64,000 nt of DNA from the NCBI RefSeq assembly GCF_018143015.1, contig NC_054744.1, positions 3,555,059-3,619,058 of the forward strand, written 5' to 3'. The position numbers and the translations under genes were made by a program. The notes beneath the pieces are model-generated. The model searched no databases. It saw only the letters and a list, made by a program, of their open reading frames with translations, and was not told the origin of the DNA. Source of the DNA: Lytechinus variegatus (lineage: Eukaryota; Echinodermata; Echinoidea; Temnopleuroida; Toxopneustidae). This document shows, piece after piece, positions 44,501 through 56,300 of this stretch (positions within the stretch are counted from its first letter, which is position 1; every line of letters starts with the position of its first letter).

Positions 44501-47500
44501 CAAGTCTGAAATATAATACTCAACTTTTCAGATTACAGTTTTGAAGAAAAAAAAATCTGAACAGATCACTCCTATATGAGATGAGCCAAGTTTGAACTGA
44601 ATTTTTGTTTGCAGCTAAAGGTAGTGTGAGAATGGGATTTTTTTTTATACTGAAATTGACCTTTATAACCTTCAAGTTTTGAATGTTGACCTTGTTACTT
44701 CCCTACCATCCAAAGCTAATCAAGCCCATGGATGCCAAACATGTATTGATTGGCCTCAATTCCCTCTTTCACTTGCCTTGGATACCTGTAAAATTTCCCT
44801 CATTTATGCCATTATTATTCATATTAAATTAATGTAATATAATTTTAAAAAAATGGAGTCCTTTAGAAAAGTAAAGAATGCAAATGTATCCATGGACATC
44901 ACTTATGAAAAATCTAATGAGCAATAAGGATTTTTTTCGTGGGGGGGGGGGCTTATCGCAATTAAGAGTGGAAATCATTGACCATTTGTTTCACGACATG
45001 ATCCCCAGAAAATGGGCACAACTCGGCAAACTAATGAAACCCTGAGCAATTATCAGGAGAAATCAGATGTATCAAGCAGGATGGGTAGTACAAAGCCAGG
45101 AAGAGGAAAGAAAAACATTCTTATCTGATAGATCCAAACTACTGTATCTATAACTAAATATTGATCAACGAATGGGCAAAAACATTGAAGAACTTTACAA
45201 GAGGCAATGTCCATGACTTTGCATGCATTAAATACAGTTATTTGATCACTACAGCTTTCCAGGAGTTTATTCATTGATAAATTAGAGCAAAATAGTATGA
45301 TTTTTACAAATAAATTAGTATAATTTATATGATGCATATGATTTGCATTATAATGTATATATTACATAATGTAAATATTGCTGTTTTTTGCTTGCTTGTT
45401 TTGTTTTTACAAAAAAAAACAATTCAGTTCCTATAAACATGTAATTACACCATTAAGGGGGGCCAACATTTTACAAGCTCTGCTTTTGAGTTGGCCCTCC
45501 CTCCCTTTCAATTATTTATATATCTCGATTTGATGATTGTCTATTGTAATTTGAGAATGTTTTTTATTTGTTGTATGTACTTCAAATGTGATTATAATAT
45601 CTTACTATGTCAATTGTATCATAATTGTAAATATGAAATTGAAAGTGGAAAATAAAATAATTGAATTAATTAAAAAAAACCCATTTAATTCACATTCAAT
45701 GAAATATATTATTTTAGAGTAATTTACCTACATGTATGCAAGTGCATAGATTATGCCATTCTCTACTTCTGTAGCTGAGATCTTGATGCCCCCCCCCCCC
45801 CCAGAATTCAAGCTTTCAAAATAGCCCAGGTAAGAAAGGGTGAAGGCTGTTTTTAGACATGTAAAACAAGCGAAGCTCTTAAAGCAATGTGTACAAAGTC
45901 AATGAGATACATGACTGAAGTACATCAATAAAAATTATGCAAGAGTTAACAACCTTTTCGACTGATGCAAAGGCTAGAATAGTGTGGAACAACAAAGTTA
46001 AAAAAAGGATAATGAAAAATAAAACTAAGTATGAAAAAACAATTTTATATCCAGAGTGGGGTAACTACTGGTATCATTCAACGTGACTCATGATGTAATA
46101 ATGAAATCATTATGTCTTTTTATGACATCATACATGTATGACACGAGTCATAAAACCATAATGTTATCATGATGTCATGAAAATTTCCATTGAAATAAAT
46201 TAGACTTGAAGTGTATGATACATGTATTAGAATAAATGGTGCGATTTGTCTCACCACATACAGTATAAACACCATGAAAAATGTTCCTCAACTTTGCCAC
46301 ATCATATCTGATCAAGTCTTTAAACTTTCAAATGCTAAAGAATGCAGAATTTTCTAATTCACCCACACCATCAGGACCAGTTTGCTAAGAGCCCATAAAC
46401 TTTCAAAACAAGGAAATTAACAATGTTGATTAATTTACTCTCAGGACATCAAATATCAGAATTTCAGTAAGGCTTGGAAACAAGTCTCGAAATTGAAAGA
46501 TGAAAAGTTTTATAAAACAATGCCAGGGCCCCACAAAATAAAAGTTTGTGATGATGGATCACAAATATGCAAGAACATGATTTCCCATTGGTGGTCAGTC
46601 AATGTTTTGAACAAAATGTGCCTACAACATTGATCTTGGTTATTGCAATGTACATGAAGCAATTGATCGATAACATCCATGTTACAGAGACCTGATCTAA
46701 GTTTAAACAAGGATGCTAATGTACAATTTATCAGTCACGGTATTTTCCAAGCTGGAAAGTGACAAATTTGGTGGAAGAAAAAGTATTTTCACCTCTTCTG
46801 CAATAAGAATGTGGAGTAATACATGTATTATCTTGCGAATAACAAAAAAGAAATACCCATGAAATATTCAAAGACACACAGGGTGCGATTAGTGATAAAA
46901 TAGTGTATAGCCCAGTGTTATTCAATTTGTTCAAAACAGAATATTCCCAGATTCCAGTTATTAAGCCACAAAAATATCTCTAGAATTAGAAGGTAAGATT
47001 TTAAGGAAATACAATACAATGTTATTCATATTTTCATCCCTAAATCCAGGACATGAGTATCAACTAATTTAGAAAATGATGATCTCATGGTGCAATCCAA
47101 TATACATGTATAACCACAAAGTTAGTTTCTTTTTTCACAAAGTTCAAAAACAAAGTTGATTGTACCATATTTACAACACTGTTTCAAGTACGAGCATAAA
47201 ATCAAATTCAATCCAACCTCAAAATTAGTCATCAAATCACATGTTGGCCCCCAAAATAAAAACAATCAGATGGTGCTTGTCTATTACTACAAAATGAGGG
47301 AGTTTCAGAATCAGTAATCAAAGTGCATTTCTTTGAATTCTGAGTTAACCACGACATTATTACATTGTATGTATCTCATAACAATGCAGAAAATGAATAA
47401 CACTGCGTCATCATGGGATAATGGCTTTATTATTAATAAAGCATGAACAAATTTACCAATGATGTCATTATTTATCAATTTCCTGTCATGAAGACAATGT

Positions 47501-50500
47501 TGAGTACCTTGCCAAATGCATCCTGCTACATACAATAGGTGCCATGCATCTATTCATAGCAGCCTTCCCACATTTCTTGGTTTCTCAATGATGAAATGTG
47601 AGAACCATGGGCCTGTATTCTGAACTCGGGTTTAAATTAAACCCCGGTTTAAAGTTGAGGTTTAACTATAGAGAGCCAATTGGAGCACAAATCCCTTACA
47701 GTACACATTTAAATTATTAACTCATATGGCACCCAAATTGTTCATAATAGTCTGGGAATGATAACTGAAGTATTTGTCTTCTTTATGAAAGTAAAAGGAA
47801 ACAATTACTCAACATAAGAACAGAATTTTTGAACTTTTGGCTCCCCATAATTTTAGCACAGAGTTAAACCGTGGTCTAAGTTAAACCTGACTTCAGAATA
47901 CGGGCCATGGTGTTCAATTGAAGTTTGTGTAAATGACAGATATATTTCATGTTCAAAGGAGAGTCATTTCTGGCACTTTCTTCCTTCTATCCACTGCACA
48001 GTCTCACTCAGACATTGCAAAATATTACTGATGGACATCCTGCTAGGCGATATATCAGGCAAGACAGCAGTGTTCCAACTGGCACTTGCTTCTTTTTGGC
48101 CATCATCACGTCTCATTCACCCAAGGCACAAAAATATCAATAACACACCACCGCAACAATTTCATGTACAAAAGTCATTGAGATTTTTAAAACACGATGC
48201 GGATCCACATTTTAGGGGTAAAAACTGGGACCCAATCAGATTCTTAGAAAAGGGTTGGCTCAAAATAACCTGTACGAAGTAGTGGGGTCAAACTAATGCT
48301 GTAACCGATTTTTATTCCAATTCCCGATCCGATTTTCCCCTTTTTTCAACATTTTTCCGAACTTCGATTTTTGACCAGTGGGGAAAAAATCGGATCGGAA
48401 AAACCAAAACATAACAAGACAAAAAAAAAAAAAAACACGTGGCGACATGTTTGCCGACAAAATGCACTGGTGATTTGTTGTGATCTCAGACAAAAGCGGT
48501 GGGAGGAAAAGATAAAGGGGAAGAAAATTATGATTTGTTTTTATCTCCGATATTAGCGGAAGCGCAGGTGGAGAAGAAGATTATGATTTGTTTTGATCTC
48601 CGACATAATCGGGGGAGAACAAAACGATGATGATGATAATTGGTGATAATTTGTTTTGATCTCCGACAAGAATGGAGGAAGAAAAACAGCGAAAAGACGA
48701 TATGTTTTGATCTTAAGCGGAGGCAAATAAGATTTAGTTGAACACGCTGACATGCGCGGTAATATTTACGACTATCTGACTATACGTCCTCTAAGAGTTT
48801 ACGATTACCTCCGCTATCACTACGATGTTGTAGAGAAGGTGAAAATCATGGTAAACAACTCTGGGTAATAATGCGTCTTTTTCGGGAGGTCATGCGACCT
48901 TTCAGAGTTTACGATTACCTCCGCCATACGATGTTGTAGAGAAGGTGAATATCATGGTAACCAACTCTGGGTAATAATGCGTCTTTTTCGGGAGGTCATG
49001 CGACCTTTCAGAGTTTACGATTACCTCCGCCATCACTACGATGTTGTAGAGAAGGTGAAAATCATGGTAAACAACTCTTGTTAATAATGCGTCTTTTCGG
49101 GAGGTCAAGCGACCTTTCAGAGTTTACGATTACCTCCGCCATCACTACGATGTTGTAGAGAAGGTGAATATCATGGTAAACAACTCTAGACAATAATGCG
49201 TCTTTTTCGGGAGGTCATGCGACCTTTATGAGATTACGATTACCTCCGCCATCACTACGATGTTGTAGAGAAGGTGAATATCACGGTAAACAACTCTTGA
49301 TAATAATGCGTCTTTTTCGGGAGGTCATGCGACCTTTAAGAGTTTAGATTACCTCCGCCATCACTACGATGTTGTAGAGAAGGTGAAAATCATGGTAAAC
49401 AACTCTTGGTAATAATGCGTCTTTTCGGGAGGTCAAGCGACCTTTCAGAGTTTACGATTACCTCCGCCATCACTACGATGTTGTAGAGAAGGTGAATATC
49501 ATGGTAAACAACTCTAGACAATAATGCGTCTTTTTCGGGAGGTCATGCGACCTTTATGAGATTACGATTACCTCCGCCATCACTACGATGTTGTAGAGAA
49601 GGTGAATATCATCGTAAACAACTTTGGATAATAGTGCGTCTTTTTCGGTAAGTAATGCGGCCTCTAAAAGTTCACGACGGACTCCGCCATCACCACGATG
49701 TTGTAGAGAAGAGGCCTATCGTTGATCGGCGGTAGTGTCGCGCGCTGGAATGTCATTATCTTATTTTCCTTCCTCCGATTATGTCGGAGATCAAAACAAC
49801 TCATCATCTTCTTCCTCCGCTTTTGTCGGAGATCAAAACAAATTATGCTATCAGTGTAGTGTGCCGCATTTGTCCACGCGCCGGCCACATACAAATTTTA
49901 GTGTATTTTTTTTTAATATCTTCCGATCCGATATCCGAACCGATTCCGATTTTAGGAGCAAAACTTCCGAACCGAACTCCGATCCCGTAATTGCTCTAAC
50001 TTACAACATTAGGTCAAACTCATGACATCATTCAACGTGGCTGATGATGTAGTTAATAAGTTCATCAAGAAATCATATAAAACATGCTATGACACTATGA
50101 AATTGATTTACAGTGAAATCACGACCTTTTCCACACTATACTTAAAATTTATAAATTCTTACGTCTAAAAAGTGTACAATAAGCATTTTTTTTATTAACA
50201 CAAGGGGAGTGATATGTCTTGACATATTTAACACTGAAATGCATTGCTGAACATGGTTTTACCATATGTGAATGAGGCTTAAGGCAGAGTAACTGTAAAG
50301 CGTATGAATGGTGTATACTCACGAGTGAGTTGCGTAGATCTGTTAGATGCATTGAAGCAGAGTTGAATGCCCGTTCTAGAGTTGATATATCGTGCAGAGC
50401 CCTCTTCATCTTCAACATTTTCTCATGGATTATTATCTCAAGACATCTACAAAGCAAATCAGAGGCATACATATATTTATTCTGATATTGGAGATAAAAC

Positions 50501-53312
50501 AACCAATTTGGTGAATAATAATAATAGGCATTTATATAGCGCCATCTATCTAGAAATATTCTATTCCGAGGCGCGCTGTTATTATTATTATTACCCCGGC
50601 TTTAGCTCGAGCTGCCTTTCAGCGCTCATGCATTCAAGGAATTAATCCTGCCAGGTACCCATTCACCTCACCTGGGTCGAGTGCAGCACAATGTGGATAA
50701 ATTTCTTGCTGAAGGAAATTACGCCATGGCTGGGATTCAAACCCACGACCCTCTGTTTCAAAGTCAGAAGACTTATCCACTGGGCTACAACGCTCCACAA
50801 TAATCAATTTGAACTGTTTAGCTGTCAACTATTATCAATCTTTGAATACTCTCCCCCTCCCATATATACATACACAATCATGATATTATTGCAAATAAAA
50901 GCTGTAATGGTTAAGATGATTTTGTGTGTATAGTGCAGATGATTCTCAGCAAAAGTTGGCCAATCTATCACTAATAAGGGGATTTTGACTGCTTTTGATC
51001 AAATACCAGTTCTTAGGTGCGGTTATAAACAAACTTTGGAAGTCAATTTGAAACAATTTTTTTCAATTATTCAAAATCACATCAAGGGACAATTTCTGAA
51101 AAGTTTTTACTATAATGGTAGTTTTGTCATTCGATGGTAACTACCATGGTAACAAGGCTCAACGGCCAATCAAAATCAAGGATTCCATGGCAGTTACCAA
51201 AGTGAGTTTTGAGTAACAGGGCCCAAGAGTAAAAATTGATCTTTGCATTGATACTCACTGCGCTTGTTTCTCTACATCTTGCAACGATTCCCAGGCGTTG
51301 CCGGCTTTATTACTCTTCAAGATGCACGGAGCAAAGACAATGGCAAGATTACTGGCTGACATCTTATTGGAGTTCTCGTTCTCCGCGACCCTGAAGGAGG
51401 AAGAATCAAGAAGTTGTGATGAAATCACTGACATGCTTACCTGCTCAGGGGTCTGTTGCAGAAAGAGTTGCGTTTAAACGCAAGTCAAAAAATAAATCGC
51501 AAGTTCCAAATGCGCGCTGTTGATTGGTTGAAAATCAAGTTGCGAATGATTTTTAGAGTTGCGATTGATTGCAACTCTTTCTGCAACGGGCCCTAGTACC
51601 CCTCCCACCTCTTAAATGACTTAAAGAAGGCTTTTCTTTTTCTCTAAGATTTTGATAAAATGGATGCATTTCTGTACAAAAATATGTTCAAGTACGTTTC
51701 TATGTCAACGTGTATAAATTGTAGTTTTGTATACTCAAAGCATCCTTATTTTATAATAATAATAATAGCCAATTTTTATAAAGCGCTTTTCCCAGAATGG
51801 CCAAAAGCGCGTTACAGCATATTATTACCCCGGTCATTGGATTCATTTCAATCCCGCACGAAAAGTGCACAACTTCCACTCCCTGGGGAGCATTCCTTGC
51901 ATTCATCGCAGCCTCATTATGGCGCTGGCAAAATAAAACATACATTATCTTTCGCATCCTACCGGGTACCCATTTAGCACCTGGGTCGAGAGTGGCAAAG
52001 TGTGGATTAACGCCTTGCCAAAGGATGCGGTGGGATTCGAACACACGACCCTCTGTTTACAAGGCGAGAGTCAGAACCACTACACCACAGCTCTTCCACT
52101 TTGAGTGTTCCATAATGAGTGAACACTTTCTTCAACAACATCCAAACTAAGTCTACAAAGAGATATGCTTTTCTCCTTGACCTTATCATTGACATAAAAT
52201 AAAATGTTTTCAGACTAAATTGAGGTACAATGGAAAGTCAATAAACTAATGTAACAAAGAATGCCTATTGTACTAACAATCCCTTATCTCAACTACTGAT
52301 ACATGTATATGCAATTTGATATAATACCATATGTACCAACTTTTCAAAATGTAACAGTCCTAATAAAAGAAATTGAAATCTTACTTTGGGCAATTACACG
52401 CTAGAAGTATCATTATTTTTGTTGTTGCTATTATTTTGTGTTGGCGTCACCTGTGCCTGGGAGGCGAAAAGCAAAATGAATCACTGTGACCCACAGGTCT
52501 CTCCTCCCAATATAGCTGATCGGGGGAGTGCAGGTGGACCACTACTCCGGGGTTTCCCCCCTACTCTTATATAAATAATGCCGTGGGTAGTTTACATACT
52601 TTTAAAAATCTGACATTTGCTTTATTCTCACATTTTGTGTGAAAAAAAATCATACTACATCAAAATCTGACTGGTTAGTAGGTATGTGATATAAACTTTT
52701 TTTTTAAATTAAGTCTTCAGTTATATTGTTAATCAGTGCAAACAGTTTTCCTGTATTAATACATGTATATGTGTCTCACCTGGCTAGATGAAATATTAGT
52801 CTCTCCAGAGCGTCATGGTTCTCTAGCGGCAGTTTCTCTATGCTACTCTGTAATGACTGTAGCTTCTCATGTTTATCAACAATCTCTGTGGCTCGCAAGA
52901 ACTCCTCATAGAGCTGATATGTCAGGAGAGGCTCTGGCATGTCCCTGAAGAAAGACTTCAAGACCTGTGCAATCACCAACACACTGTAGTTGTTGAAGTC
53001 TATGTTATCAACCTCTGTGGATGTGGAAAAGATATGAATGATGGTGGTTGGTATTCTCATGGTGATCGTCATCATCATCATCATCACTATCATCATAGTC
53101 ATCATCATCATTATCATCATCATCATCATCATCAACATCATCAACATCATCATCATCAACATCATCATCAAAATTAACATAATCATCGTCGTCGTCATCA
53201 TCATCACATCATAATCATCACCCTCACCATAATCATCATCATAATCACCATCATCACCATCATCATCTTCATCATCATCATCATCACCATCATCACCATC
53301 ATCACCATCACC

Positions 53313-53344
<32 letters not shown>

Positions 53345-56300
53345 CACCATCATCATCGCCATCATCATCATCACCATCATCATCATAATAGGCATCATTA
53401 TCATCATTTACATCATCATCATAATCATCATCACCATCACCATCACCACCACCACCATCATCATCATCATCACCATCATCATCATCGTCACCCTCACCAT
53501 CATCATTATAGGCATCATTATCATTATTTTCCTCACCATCACTATCACCATCACCATCAACACCATCATCACCATCATCATCATCAATATCATCACCATC
53601 ATCATCCCTAACCCCACCACCACCACCACCACCATCATCATCACCATCAACACCATCATCACCATCATCATCATCAATATCATCACCATCATCACCATCA
53701 TCATCATCAATATCATCACCACCATCATCCCTAACCCCACCACTACCACCATCATCATCACTATCATAATCCTTATCACTCTCATCATTATATTACTTTC
53801 ATGCATACTTTTTTTTGTTCTGTCTCGCTTTGACAAAACTCTGAAACTACAATAAGCATTTTGATTATATGAATTGTTACTCTGAGGCCCGTTTTATTAA
53901 GATTTATCGTCATGGTAAAGTTGCCACAATGATAACTACAATGAAAACCTTGATTGTAATTGGCTGGCTAGCTCTGTACCTACATGTAGTAGTCACCATA
54001 CTTGGCCAGTCTCCCATAATAAAAATAGCTTCATGAATAGACTCAAGATAGTGTAAGCTAGGTTTGGTTTAGAAAGTTACCTTCTTCACTGTTGATGAGG
54101 TGCTTAAGTTCCTTGACCTTCGCAGCAGGACCAGGTTTACGGTAAATACCCTCCGTATAGAGGCCATTGACCTCCACCGTGGTGATGAGGCGCTCAAGGA
54201 CGACGGGGATACGCATCTCCTCGTTGACTAAGTCTTCCAACCTGCCGCCGATCACGATCCCTTTCACACCGTGAGGCTTACCTCGGCAGACCTGAATGGA
54301 CTTTGAACAACACTTTTTGTGACAAGTGTACTTGCACACTGAAGGAATAAAACATGAGAGAAAAACATAAGTTTGATGTATTCCATTATTTCTGTTCTCC
54401 TTTTCATTTGGTTGCACTTTCATTTATTTCATTCTACTTTGAAAGGTTTCATTATTATAAAATTGTTCATTGATTCTTTCATGTTTTCATTCATGATATT
54501 GGTGCTGTAATTCATTCATTCTATAGTACTTTGTCAGTATGTCATTCATTCATCCATCCATCTTTCGAACCATCCATCCACCCATCCATCCACCCACCCA
54601 TCCATCCATCCACCCATCCATCCATCCATCCACCCACCCATCCATCCATCCATCCACCCTATCATCCATCCATCCACCCACCCATCCATCCATCCATCCA
54701 CCCTTTCATCCATCCATCCATCCACCCATTCATCCATCCATTCATCCATCTATCCATCCATTTAACCCACTCATCCATCCATCCATCCATCCACCCATCC
54801 TCCATCCTTCCACCCATCCATGCACTAATCCATCCATCCATCAATCCTTCCATCTATCCTTCCACTCACCATATTTGTGTTCACACTGGAAAAATCAATA
54901 TCTGATAGTTTTTCATGATCGGTTAGGAGTGAATATTCTTCATGACATTGTTTGTCTCACCTTGACACACATAGCCCTTTTCCATGAGCCACAGGAAGTT
55001 AGTACACGTTTCACATGCAGTGGGAATACCCAACTGAACGCTAAGAAACTTGTGGCCAGCGTGTTCAAAGACCTCTTCTTTCTTCTCCTTCTTTCTCTTT
55101 GGTTCTTTCACCTGTCGAGTAAAAATGAAAGCAGGAATAGTAAATATTGTAAGTTTATTCAAACATTTAATGAAACAAAAGCAAGAACAATATCACTTCT
55201 CGAAATTTTGCTAGCACCTTCAGTGGTTGTTGTTAAGACCATTATCATCATGATCATGATCATTATTATAATTATTATCACAGACTATTATTGTTTTTGG
55301 TGATGGTTTATATTACATGTACTACCATCATTATCATTAATATGATCACTATCATCATTATCATTGCTATTGTCATAATCATTTATCACTATCATTCTTG
55401 TTATCATTATTGTGATTGCTATTAACACAATTATATCATTAACAAATATCATCACTATTATCATCATTAAATAGCATTTATTTTTTTATTTCTTCAATTT
55501 CTTTTTTTTCCAGGGTTCGGGGGCATTACATCTATGGTAACTGCAATTGAGGCAACTACCATAGTGACTAGGGCTCCATAGCCAATCACACAAATATCTT
55601 CCATAGTAATTAAATAATGGCAAAAAAAAAACCATAGTTCTAGGTCTTTAACTAAACAGGCCCCTGAATATATTAGAGAGGGGCACAGTTACACTTAGCC
55701 TTCGCATTTTGCGGATAATATCATTAACATTATCATCATTTAAGAGGGGGAAGGGTTGATATCAGAATGTGAATATACCTTTTTGCGGTTATCCGATGGT
55801 TTATACTGATGCATGAATTCATCAAGGAAACCCCGGAAGGCGTTGATACCAAGGGTGAGGGGGAATGTGGTGTTGTTGGCATCTTCGTACTGCTTGGCTA
55901 CTATACTAAGAACCTGCTCAAAGTTGGACATCAGGTGGCGGTACTGCAGATTGACATTACCATCCTGTAGAGAAGATGATGAAACAAAGAACAGATAATG
56001 GAGCGTGGAGCGTTGTGGTCCAGTGGATTAGTCTTCGGACTTTGAAACAGAGGGTCGTGGGTTCGAATCCCAGCCAAAGCGTAATTTCCTTCAGCAAGAA
56101 ATTTATCCACATTGTGCTGCACTCGACCCAGGTGAGGTGAATGGGTACCGGTAGGAAGTAATTCCTTAAAAAGCTGTGTGCGCTATGAACGCCTAGCTTA
56201 GCCGGGTAATATAGGAGCGCCTTGAGCACCTAACAAGGTGGATATGTGCGCAATATAAATCCTATATTATTTATTATTATTATAATGTTTAGTTTACCCA

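Larger units (their letters stand above)
41183..50322 (-). other. Myosin IX intron(s) between E11 and E12
   Basis: About 9.1 kb. I find no coding exon I can support, although the phase mismatch implies one may be here. Contents: C/T-rich tract, G-runs, a pair of related repeats at 42600-42865, a LINE-like 3' end, a MITE (47610-47906) and a hAT-like element (48294-50011). Confidence 0.6.

Noticed and set aside
45721..45810. Possible small exon of myosin IX between E11 and E12
   Set aside because: It has donor- and acceptor-like sites, but the frame of the required phase contains a stop.
46254..46320. Another possible linking exon ([17 protein letters not shown])
   Set aside because: Splice-like ends, but its entry phase does not fit E11.
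48790..49720. CRISPR-like regular repeat
   Set aside because: Whole 108-110 bp units repeat without unique spacers; it is a satellite inside a transposon, in a eukaryotic genome.
52386..52574. Plus-strand frame beginning like a signal peptide
   Set aside because: Only 62 codons, antisense to the myosin intron, with no promoter, homology or splice support; the leucine run is T-rich DNA.
53204..53836. Methionine-rich minus-strand frames
   Set aside because: Translation of the (ATC)n repeat; not protein-coding.
54531..55303. Long plus-strand frames rich in His-Pro-Ser-Ile
   Set aside because: They are translations of the (CATC)n array, which has no stop in any frame.
56000..56080. tRNA gene
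   Set aside because: A and B boxes are present, but there is no paired acceptor stem and the sequence continues into a SINE body shared by three other copies.
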